In this document: positions 56,546 to 64,000 of the stretch, in pieces
Layout of the letters: each line of letters starts with the position of its first letter
How positions within the stretch are numbered: the first letter of the stretch is position 1
NCBI GenBank assembly: GCA_001898505.1
Contig: MKTZ01000015.1
Coordinates: forward strand, 1-64,000
Length of the DNA: 64,000 bases
Source: Sphingobacteriales bacterium 50-39
GTDB lineage: Bacteria; Bacteroidota; Bacteroidia; Chitinophagales; Chitinophagaceae
Reading direction: 5' to 3'
The notes under the pieces: generated by a model
Databases searched by the model: none
What the model was told of the DNA's origin: nothing
What the model saw: only the letters and a program-made list of their open reading frames with translations
Position numbers and translations under genes: made by a program

Positions 56546-58360
56546 TTATTGATCCTCCTTGTAAATTAAGAAATTTTCCATCACCAAAATATCCATTTTT
56601 GTATGCATAAAACAATGAATGGCGTCTTCCGCGCTGCATACGATGGGCTCATCCCGTACATTGAAGCTCGTATTGATCAAAAGCCCTTCTCCCGTCAGCT
56701 CCTCGAAGACCTTTAAAAGCTGCCACAGACGGGGATTGCTGCCTTTCGTCACCGTCTGCACCCGGCAGGAAAGATCCACATGCGTAATGGAGGGAAAAGT
56801 GCTCCGCACTGTATCCAGCTTTTCACGGATATTTAGACTTGCATATCCTTCCGGCAGCGGCAGACAAAAACGCCCGGCCAGCGGCCGCGTCAGCAGCATA
56901 TAGGGTGACGGGACATCCAGGTTGAAGTAACGCCCCGCATTCTCCACCCGGCACACCGGCGCAAACGGCCGGAAACCCTCCCTGTATTTAATGCTAAGGT
57001 TCAGTTTCCGCTGCATCTCCGGATCCGCAGCGTCGGCCAGGATGCTCCTGTTGCCCAATGCCCGCGGGCCGAATTCCATCCTGCCCTGGAACCATCCCAC
57101 GATCTTCTTCTCCTTGAGACAACGGGCTACCTCCGCTATCAATACAGCTTCATCCTTATACTCCAGCCCCACCATTTTTTTTCTCCGAAGCGCTTTCACA
57201 ATGTGTTCATAGCCAAAGGCGGGCCCCAGGTAGGCGTGTTGCATACTATCCTCATCCGAATAAAGCGCCCTCTCCCGCCCAAAATATATATGATAAGCCG
57301 CCAGCGCAGCCCCCAACGCCCCGCCGGCATCTCCTGCGGCAGGTTGAATAAAAATATTCCGGAACAGTCCCTTATCGAGAATTTTCCCGTTGGCCACGCA
57401 ATTCAGCGCTACTCCTCCCGCCAGGCATAGACTCTCCAGCCCTGTCAGCTGTTTGGTAGTAGCCGCCAGCTTTAACACGACGTCTTCCGTCACCTTTTGA
57501 ATGGCCAGCGCCAGATTGCAATGACAGGGCTCTAATGCGCTCTCCGGCTTACGGCGCGGGAATCCGAATAACGCCTCCCATTTCTTCTCATGCACCATCC
57601 TCAACCCCGAGACATAATTGAAATATTCCTGGTGCAGTACAAAGGATCCGTCCTCATACACTGTAATAAGCTTTTCAAGGATGGTTTGCTTCATCCGCAG
57701 GAACTCCTCCGATCCCGGATCGCCATAAGGCGCCAGACCCATTAGCTTGTATTCACCGGCATTGACCTCGAATCCACAGTAATAGGTGAAGCTGCTGTAC
57801 AGCAATCCCAGGGAGTGCGGGAATCGTATCTCCTTCAATACCCGTATATCTTTCCCTTTTCCGGCGCTGATAGAAGTAGTCGCCCATTCCCCTACCCCGT
57901 CGATGGTCAGGATGGCGGCCTCCTCATAAGGAGAGACATAAAAAGTGCTGGCAGCATGCGATAAGTGATGCTCGCAGAAAAGTAGACGCAGCTTCTTTTT
58001 GTTGTAGCCGGGCAGCACAGACAATTCATCCCGGATGACCTTTTTCAGCATCATCTTTTGCTTCATCCACACCGGCATGGATGTAAGAAAAGAGCGCCAT
58101 CCAAAAGGCGCCCGCGCATGATACGACTCCAATAGTCTTTCCAACTTCAAAAGTGGCTTGTCATAAAATACAACCGCATCCAGTTCGTCGACGGATACAT
58201 GGGCTATATCCAGACAGTTCCGGATGGCGTTCAGGGGAAAGGAAGCATCATTTTTGATACGGGTAAATCGCTCTTCCTGGGCGGCAGCCATGATCTCTCC
58301 ATCCCTTATAAGCGCGGCGGCAGCATCATGAAAAAAAGCCGAGATTCCCAGTATCAACAT
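56546..58360 (-). CDS. carbamoyltransferase (NodU/CmcH/SxtI type)
   Basis: 604 residues. N-terminal Kae1-like domain begins MLILGISAFFHDAAAALI; EEAAILTIDGVGEW and the catalytic-type FCEHHLSHAASTFY histidines and GLESLCLAGGVALNCVANGK follow; the C-terminal YrdC-like domain starts near residue 400 with GRMEFGPRALGNRSIL. It carries out an O-carbamoyl transfer from carbamoyl phosphate to a hydroxyl, usually on a sugar or secondary metabolite. It heads a four-gene unit with an SGNH hydrolase, a DUF5989 protein and an SxtJ-like protein. The acceptor is not known. Confidence 0.9.
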   Translation of the reverse strand: MLILGISAFFHDAAAALIRDGEIMAAAQEERFTRIKNDASFPLNAIRNCLDIAHVSVDELDAVVFYDKPLLKLERLLESYHARAPFGWRSFLTSMPVWMKQKMMLKKVIRDELSVLPGYNKKKLRLLFCEHHLSHAASTFYVSPYEEAAILTIDGVGEWATTSISAGKGKDIRVLKEIRFPHSLGLLYSSFTYYCGFEVNAGEYKLMGLAPYGDPGSEEFLRMKQTILEKLITVYEDGSFVLHQEYFNYVSGLRMVHEKKWEALFGFPRRKPESALEPCHCNLALAIQKVTEDVVLKLAATTKQLTGLESLCLAGGVALNCVANGKILDKGLFRNIFIQPAAGDAGGALGAALAAYHIYFGRERALYSDEDSMQHAYLGPAFGYEHIVKALRRKKMVGLEYKDEAVLIAEVARCLKEKKIVGWFQGRMEFGPRALGNRSILADAADPEMQRKLNLSIKYREGFRPFAPVCRVENAGRYFNLDVPSPYMLLTRPLAGRFCLPLPEGYASLNIREKLDTVRSTFPSITHVDLSCRVQTVTKGSNPRLWQLLKVFEELTGEGLLINTSFNVRDEPIVCSAEDAIHCFMHTKMDILVMENFLIYKEDQ

Positions 58361-58401
58361 GCGGAAAATTAACTATATTTTACCTAATATTTCATTCTTA
58401 A

Positions 58402-58409
58402 CAAATATA
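58402..58409 (-). promoter_or_regulatory. candidate -7 element of the carbamoyltransferase operon
   Basis: Reads TATATTTG on the minus strand, the TAnnTTTG consensus, about 42 bases upstream of the ATG. The -33 partner at 19-21 bases is not a clear TTG. Confidence 0.4.
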
Positions 58410-58448
58410 AGTCTTTCACAGGCGTTATTAAATTAAGTCCTCCACCGA

Positions 58449-61400
58449 ATGAAAAACAATCAGATTCTGCTGCTTGCCCTTCTGCTGCTATCTCTGCATA
58501 AATTGTCCTGGTCCCAGGCTATATGTGGCTTTGATGAGGTTCATAAACAACACATGCAGACAGATGCATCCTACCGTCAGCGCGTCAAGGCAGGAGAATC
58601 CGCCATCCATCTTTATTTGCAACAGCATCCCAAAATAGGGCAACCCTCCCGCATCACAGTGGATAATATAGGTGGCGCCCACGCCCTGGGAGCCCCTCCT
58701 TATACTATTCCCGTCGTGGTTCATGTCGTTCATACTGGAGGCGCTATAGGTACTATATACAATCCTACAGACGCCCAGATACAGGGAGCCATCGATTACC
58801 TCAATGCCGTCTATAATGGCACGTATCCCACGCTATCCGGCGGCGTAGGCGATCTGCAGATACAATTCGTCCTTGCCAAACGGGACCCCAATTGCAACCC
58901 TACTACCGGCATTGATCGCATCGACGGTTCCAGCGTGGCCAACTATGCCGCTTCGGGCATACGGACGTCCTCATCCTATCCGGGCACCGACGACATCAAT
59001 ATAAAGAACCTTATCCGCTGGGACCCCACCCAATACTACAATGTATGGGTGGTGGATAAGATCAACGGCGCAGATGGCACAGCTGGCCAGTTCATCGCTG
59101 GCTTTGCCTATTTCCCAGGTGCATCGGCCAGTCTCGACGGCATCGTCATGCTCGCTACGCAGATGGTCACAGGCCAGAAAACCCTCCCCCATGAGATAGG
59201 TCATGCATTTAATTTGTATCATCCTTTCCAGGGTTCCACGGATGTCAGTGTCTGCCCTGTCAATAATAATTGCAGTTTGGATGGGGATCAGATCTGCGAT
59301 ACCGACCCGATTTCCGAGAACATCAATAGCAGCACCGGCGTCGTGGATTTCACTTGCAGGACAGGTACCAATACCTGCGTAAGCCCGGCTGCTGCCTACA
59401 GCATCAATACCGAGAACAATTACATGAACTATACCAACTGCTATACCCTTTTCACAGCCGGTCAGAAAGCCCGTATGCTGGCCGCTGCCGCAGGGGTGTA
59501 CCCGTCCAGCCTCACTACCTCACAGGGAGGCACAGCCCCCAATGCGGGCTCGAGCCCCTGTGTTCCCAAGATCAACTTCGAGACCAGCAGTGATCAGGCA
59601 ACGGAGACAACGGCCGCTACTTCCGGCTGCCGCGCTTATAAGGACTATACCTATAATATGGTCATCGGTAATACTCCTACCGCTACAGCCACAGCTACGC
59701 TCAATGTCAGTTCCGGCAACGCACAGCAGGGGTTGGATTTCGATATCACCACCAACGGCAGCTTTACAAGCCCGTCGCAGGTATTGACCTTCCCATCCGG
59801 CTCGATGACCTCTCAGTCGTTCACCGTACGCATATATGATGATGCCAGCGTCAACGGCACCCGCAGCTTTACCCTGGGCTTTACGGTCAACAACGGTGGA
59901 GGCAATGCCGTAGCCGGCGATGGTATCCCCAACTTTACCTTTACCATTCTGGACAACGATTCTGCGCCTACGGGAGGTACTTCCAATGGAGTCATTACCA
60001 TCGGCAGCACTTCAGCCCAGATCCCAGATGCCCCATTCAACGACTCGATCAATTCCCAGCGTGCTCAATTCCTCTACAAGGCTTCTGAACTGACGGCAGC
60101 AGGCGTCCCCGCCGGGCAATTGACAGGTCTGAGTTTACAGGTAATGACAAAACACAGCACCCGCCCCTTCACCAACCTGAATATAAAGGTCGGCGCCACC
60201 AGTGTCAGCTATCTCATCAACGGATCCACTATCACAGTCGGCTCCGGACTGACTACGGTAAAGACGCTTCCCTCTTACAGCACAGTCGCCGGATGGAATA
60301 ACTTTTCTTTCGACACCCCCTTCACCTGGGATGGCGTCAGCAACCTCATAGTCGAATTATGCTATGACAATGGCAGCATCCTCTCCGGCTCCGGCCTGGA
60401 TAATGTATATTATTACAGCGACGGTGGCACCTCCTCTCAGTACAATATGTTCTGGCAGAATGGCATCAACTGCTCCCAACCCTTTAGCTCCCTCAACGCC
60501 TATAGTATGGGGATCAAGCCCATGGCCAAATTCTGGTATGGCATACCTGCTACTATAGTACAGACGGCCCTTAACTCCTCCGTACAGCAATACCTTGGCC
60601 CCAATGCAGATGTTTATTTCTACGATCAGACCAACCATCAGCTGATGGCCCGGATACAAAACCTCAGCGGTTTCGACTACGGCTGTACCCAGGTCGTCAT
60701 CGATCGCCAGGGCACGGGCTCCAGCCAGTTCTGGAATAATAATACAGCCAATTATCTCATGAATAAGACCTTCAGGGTCCTGCCCACCAACAACAACACT
60801 TCGGGCAGCTATAACATTACGCTCTATTACACACAGGCAGAGATCAATGGCTGGACAGCAGCAACAACACAATCGCTCAGCAATATCCAATTGGTAAAGG
60901 TCACGGGGCAGATATCCAGCGTTACACCCGCCAACCCCACCGGTGCAGGTACCGTAGTCATCGGCAACCCCACTGTCAGCAGTCTCGGCACCAATACCGC
61001 GCTGACCTATAATTTCACCACCGGCTTCTCCGGCTTTGGAGCAGGCGTCCCCGCTGTGGCCCTGCCATTGACCTTATTGAACTTTGAAGGACAGCTCCTG
61101 CAGCAGCACGTAGACCTTCAATGGTCCACTGCCTTTGAATCCAATACCAAACGCTTTGGGGTGGAAAGGTCCTATGATGGCGTCAGCTATGGCAACATCG
61201 GGTATGTGGGCGCCGCCGGCAACAGCAACTCAGAGCACCAATACATATTCACCGACACCGCGCTGGCCCGGCTTAAGAACTTCTACCGTCTGAATGAGAT
61301 GGACCTGGACGGCCATTCCACCTATAGTAAGGTGCTGATGATCACCAATACGAATAGAGATGTCTCCTTTACCGCCTCTCCCAGCCCGTTCACCACCAGC

Positions 61401-61619
61401 CTCGACCTCGTATTCGGTCAGGCCCTGGAAGGCAAGACAAGCATCCGGCTGCTGGATATGACAGGTAAGGCGCTTTTCAGACAGGACAGCAACCCGGCAG
61501 GACAGGATCACATCCATCTCGACCTCTCCGGCCTCAGCCTGGCATCAGGTCTCTATCTGCTGGAAGTGCGCACCAGCAACAATGTCTATATCTCCAGAAT
61601 AGTGAAAGCCCGGCTTTAG
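58449..61619 (+). CDS. secreted M43-type zinc metalloprotease with T9SS tail
   Basis: 1056 residues. Signal peptide (LLLALLLLSLHKLSWSQ), then a propeptide of ~80 residues, then a metzincin catalytic domain with the zinc site HEIGHAFNLYH near residue 249 and a Met-turn in the NNYMNYTNCY stretch near residue 325. It belongs to the pappalysin/cytophagalysin (M43) family. A Calx-beta-like region follows (around residues 370-500), then a ~250-residue beta-rich middle, and the C-terminal ~80 residues are a type IX secretion-type domain ending in LYLLEVRTSNNVYISRIV. It is therefore probably exported by T9SS. Alone on the plus strand. Confidence 0.88.
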   Translation: MKNNQILLLALLLLSLHKLSWSQAICGFDEVHKQHMQTDASYRQRVKAGESAIHLYLQQHPKIGQPSRITVDNIGGAHALGAPPYTIPVVVHVVHTGGAIGTIYNPTDAQIQGAIDYLNAVYNGTYPTLSGGVGDLQIQFVLAKRDPNCNPTTGIDRIDGSSVANYAASGIRTSSSYPGTDDINIKNLIRWDPTQYYNVWVVDKINGADGTAGQFIAGFAYFPGASASLDGIVMLATQMVTGQKTLPHEIGHAFNLYHPFQGSTDVSVCPVNNNCSLDGDQICDTDPISENINSSTGVVDFTCRTGTNTCVSPAAAYSINTENNYMNYTNCYTLFTAGQKARMLAAAAGVYPSSLTTSQGGTAPNAGSSPCVPKINFETSSDQATETTAATSGCRAYKDYTYNMVIGNTPTATATATLNVSSGNAQQGLDFDITTNGSFTSPSQVLTFPSGSMTSQSFTVRIYDDASVNGTRSFTLGFTVNNGGGNAVAGDGIPNFTFTILDNDSAPTGGTSNGVITIGSTSAQIPDAPFNDSINSQRAQFLYKASELTAAGVPAGQLTGLSLQVMTKHSTRPFTNLNIKVGATSVSYLINGSTITVGSGLTTVKTLPSYSTVAGWNNFSFDTPFTWDGVSNLIVELCYDNGSILSGSGLDNVYYYSDGGTSSQYNMFWQNGINCSQPFSSLNAYSMGIKPMAKFWYGIPATIVQTALNSSVQQYLGPNADVYFYDQTNHQLMARIQNLSGFDYGCTQVVIDRQGTGSSQFWNNNTANYLMNKTFRVLPTNNNTSGSYNITLYYTQAEINGWTAATTQSLSNIQLVKVTGQISSVTPANPTGAGTVVIGNPTVSSLGTNTALTYNFTTGFSGFGAGVPAVALPLTLLNFEGQLLQQHVDLQWSTAFESNTKRFGVERSYDGVSYGNIGYVGAAGNSNSEHQYIFTDTALARLKNFYRLNEMDLDGHSTYSKVLMITNTNRDVSFTASPSPFTTSLDLVFGQALEGKTSIRLLDMTGKALFRQDSNPAGQDHIHLDLSGLSLASGLYLLEVRTSNNVYISRIVKARL

Positions 61620-61631
61620 CCAGGCTTTCAC
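61602..61631. terminator. hairpin between metalloprotease and rpoB
   Basis: GTGAAAGCC (61602-61610) and GGCTTTCAC (61623-61631), a perfect 9-bp stem containing a smaller GGCT/AGCC stem in its loop. It overlaps the stop codon of the metalloprotease and may act from both sides as the end of this gene and of rpoB. No long T-tract. Confidence 0.55.
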
Positions 61632-61681
61632 ACTTGTATTATTCATCAGTTAGCGGAGTACCTTAGTCGCTCCCGCGCGCT

Positions 61682-64000
61682 TTAATCGAACTTCAGATCC
61701 AGACCCAATCCGCGCAGCTCATGTACCAACACGTTGAAGGATTCGGGAATACCCGCTCTCGGGATATTATCCCCCTTCACGATAGACTCATAGGTCTTGG
61801 CCCTGCCGATGATATCATCCGACTTCAGCGTCAATAGTTCCTGCAGAATGTTGGAAGCACCGTAAGCCTCGAGCGCCCACACTTCCATTTCCCCAAAACG
61901 CTGACCACCAAACTGTGCCTTACCACCCAACGGCTGTTGCGTGATCAAGCTGTACGGTCCGATGCTACGAGCGTGCATCTTGTCGTCCACCATGTGGTGC
62001 AGCTTAATGATATAGATGATCCCTACGGTTGCCTTCTGGTCAAAGCGTTCGCCCGTCTCACCATCATAGAGGTGAGTATGACCAAAGCTTGGCAATCCGG
62101 CTCTCGATATATGATCGGCAATTTCTTCTACCGTAGCACCGTCGAAGATAGGAGTGGCGAATCTTACCCCGAGCTTCTCACCCGCCCAACCCAGTACAGT
62201 CTCATATATCTGTCCGAGGTTCATACGGGAAGGTACACCCAGCGGGTTCAATACCACATCCACAGGAGTTCCGTCTTCCAGGAATGGCATATCTTCCGCC
62301 CTTACGATCTTGGCAACGATACCCTTGTTCCCGTGACGTCCGGCCATCTTATCACCTACCTTCAGCTTACGCTTGACGGCCAGATAAACCTTGGCCAGCT
62401 TCAATACACCCGCAGGCAATTCGTCCCCGATGGAGATATTGAACTTCTCTCTCTTATAGCGACCCAGCTCTTCATTGTACTTGATGCTGTAGTTGTGCAG
62501 AAGAATGTTGATGGAGTCATCGGTCTTTGTGTCACCGGTCCAGCCCAGAGGATTTACGTTGAGATAGTCGATCCCGGCCAGGTTCTTGGACGTAAACTTC
62601 GCGCCCTTGCCGATCTGCACCTCTCCAAAATTGTTATTCACACCCGCGGATGCATGATCTTTCAGCAGCACTTGTAATTTGCCCAACAATACATCCATCA
62701 GGTCGGTCGTATTCTTCTCATGCACCTTCTCTATCTTTTCCAGGGCTGCCTTTTCACGCACCTTGGCATTCTTATCTTTTTTGGCTCGCTGGAACAGCTT
62801 CTTGGAGATAACCACACCTTCCGTACCACTGGGAGCCTTCAGAGAGGCATCCTTGGCGTCCCCGGCCTTGTCACCGAAGATGGCGCGGAGCAGCTTCTCT
62901 TCCGGAGTAGGATCGCTCTCGCCTTTGGGTGTGATCTTACCGATGAGGATATCACCTTCCTTGATCTGGGCGCCCACACGGATGATACCGTTCTCGTCCA
63001 GGTCCTTGGTAGCCTCTTCAGAGACGTTGGGGATATCAGGTGTCAGCTCTTCTTCACCCAGCTTGGTATCCCGTACCTCCAGCTCATATTCGGAAATATG
63101 CACGGAAGTGAAAAGATCTTCCTTGACAACTTTCTCGCTGATCACGATGGCATCCTCGAAGTTGTAACCCTTCCAGGGCATGAAAGCCACTTTCAGGTTA
63201 CGACCCAGCGCCAGCTCACCGTCCTGTACAGCGTATCCTTCCGTGAGGAAGTCGCCTTCTTTCACCTTTTGTCCCTTCTTTACGGCAGGCTTCAGGTTGA
63301 TACAGGTCTCCTGGTTGGTCTTGATGAACTTCGTGAGCTTATAAACTTTCAGATCTTCTTCAAAAGAAACAAGCTTCTGCGCTTCGCTACGGTCATAACG
63401 TACATGGATCTCGTTGGCATCCACGAACTCTACGACACCTTCACCTTCAGCGTGGATCTGGATACGAGCGTCACGGGCAGCCTTTGCTTCCAGCCCGGTG
63501 CCAACGATAGGCATTTCAGGACGGATCAGCGGTACAGCCTGACGTTGCATGTTCGATCCCATCAGCGCACGGTTGGCGTCATCATGCTCGAGGAAGGGGA
63601 TCAGCGAGGCGCTCAAACCAACGATCTGGTTGGGGGCCACGTCCATATATTCTACCTCTCCCTTGTCCAGGATGGGGAAATCACCCGTCTGACGGGAGAC
63701 GATCTTGTCTTCAACGAAGTTGCCCTTCTCATCCAGACTAATATTTGCCTGGGCGATCTTGGCTATGTCTTCTTCTTCAGCGCTCAGGTAGGTCAGCTTC
63801 TTCAGCTCGACCTTTCCGTCCTGCACCTTACGATACGGGGTCTCGATAAAGCCCATTTCGTTGATCTTGGCATGGACACAAAGCGTGGAGATAAGTCCGA
63901 TATTCGGTCCTTCCGGAGTCTCGATGGTACAGAGACGTCCGTAGTGGGAATAGTGTACGTCACGAACTTCGAAGCCGGCGCGCTCACGGGAAAGACCTCC
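61682..64000 (-). CDS. rpoB: RNA polymerase subunit beta (C-terminal part, runs off the right edge)
   Basis: The C-terminal ~773 residues. The right-edge frame continues [20 protein letters not shown], so the gene starts outside the window; the ATG at 63856 is internal. The sequence shows the conserved [12 protein letters not shown] stretch, WLGKVLPVMD-type region and the flap and clamp segments, ending [11 protein letters not shown]. The rifampicin cluster II region reads [17 protein letters not shown]: threonine stands where E. coli has Pro564. Rather than leading into rpoC, its stop is followed by a hairpin and a convergent metalloprotease gene; rpoC is about 59.5 kb downstream on the same strand. 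Confidence 0.98.
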   Translation of the reverse strand, partial: GGLSRERAGFEVRDVHYSHYGRLCTIETPEGPNIGLISTLCVHAKINEMGFIETPYRKVQDGKVELKKLTYLSAEEEDIAKIAQANISLDEKGNFVEDKIVSRQTGDFPILDKGEVEYMDVAPNQIVGLSASLIPFLEHDDANRALMGSNMQRQAVPLIRPEMPIVGTGLEAKAARDARIQIHAEGEGVVEFVDANEIHVRYDRSEAQKLVSFEEDLKVYKLTKFIKTNQETCINLKPAVKKGQKVKEGDFLTEGYAVQDGELALGRNLKVAFMPWKGYNFEDAIVISEKVVKEDLFTSVHISEYELEVRDTKLGEEELTPDIPNVSEEATKDLDENGIIRVGAQIKEGDILIGKITPKGESDPTPEEKLLRAIFGDKAGDAKDASLKAPSGTEGVVISKKLFQRAKKDKNAKVREKAALEKIEKVHEKNTTDLMDVLLGKLQVLLKDHASAGVNNNFGEVQIGKGAKFTSKNLAGIDYLNVNPLGWTGDTKTDDSINILLHNYSIKYNEELGRYKREKFNISIGDELPAGVLKLAKVYLAVKRKLKVGDKMAGRHGNKGIVAKIVRAEDMPFLEDGTPVDVVLNPLGVPSRMNLGQIYETVLGWAGEKLGVRFATPIFDGATVEEIADHISRAGLPSFGHTHLYDGETGERFDQKATVGIIYIIKLHHMVDDKMHARSIGPYSLITQQPLGGKAQFGGQRFGEMEVWALEAYGASNILQELLTLKSDDIIGRAKTYESIVKGDNIPRAGIPESFNVLVHELRGLGLDLKFD

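Overview
The window comes from a Bacteroidota chromosome, most likely Chitinophagaceae or a close relative. The evidence is: -7 elements of the form TAnnTTTG/A with a TTG/TTTG about 19 bases upstream; a C-terminal secretion tail of the type IX (T9SS) kind on a secreted metalloprotease; several BBP2/OmpL-like outer-membrane porins; the GNAT protein type found in Bacteroidota arginine clusters; and weak or absent Shine-Dalgarno sites. No tRNA, rRNA, CRISPR array, transposase or phage gene was seen.

The window opens inside rpoC (minus strand, N-terminal 706 codons) and closes inside rpoB (minus strand, C-terminal ~773 codons). These two genes normally abut. Here they keep the same strand and order but about 59.5 kb of metabolic, transport and envelope genes lie between them, and rpoC has its own candidate promoter.

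Left part (2.1-5.8 kb, minus): two small alpha+beta proteins, an AraC-type regulator and a large helical protein of unknown function. 5.8-19 kb (plus): a complete branched-chain amino acid block, leuA-leuC-leuD-leuB then ilvE-ilvD-ilvB-(methyltransferase)-ilvN-ilvC-ilvA. Before ilvE sits a complete classical attenuator that I can read base by base: a consensus promoter, a 33-codon leader peptide with a Leu-Val4-Ile3 codon run, an antiterminator arm made of the leader's last codons, and a perfect 12-bp terminator with eight Ts. 19-28.5 kb (plus): nitrogen assimilation (gltB, gltD, porin, amt), with an 80-nt near-perfect folded inverted repeat between gltB and gltD. 28.5-37.8 kb (minus): a potassium operon, two tiny membrane proteins, kdpF-kdpA-kdpB-kdpC, a porin, a HAMP/PAS histidine kinase and an NtrC-type sigma-54 activator; no KdpD/KdpE is present.

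38-44 kb: small ORFs on plus, then two paralogous outer-membrane porins flanking an orphan NtrC-type regulator (minus). 44-48 kb: GNAT acetyltransferase, an unknown 114-residue protein and PEP carboxylase. 48-53 kb (plus): thrA-thrB-thrC, preceded by a second leader peptide whose last 14 codons hold eight Thr and two Ile codons. 53-58.4 kb (minus): an outer-membrane protein, a secreted protein made of about 21 Asp/Lys heptads, and a four-gene carbamoyltransferase/SGNH/DUF5989/SxtJ cluster. 58.4-61.6 kb (plus): a large secreted M43-type metalloprotease.

The metabolic genes form a coherent set: PEP carboxylase feeds oxaloacetate/aspartate, thrABC makes threonine, ilvA diverts threonine to isoleucine, ilv/leu genes finish Ile, Val and Leu, and GOGAT/Amt provide glutamate for the IlvE transamination. 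Both the Thr and the Ile/Val/Leu branches appear to be controlled through translation of leader peptides.
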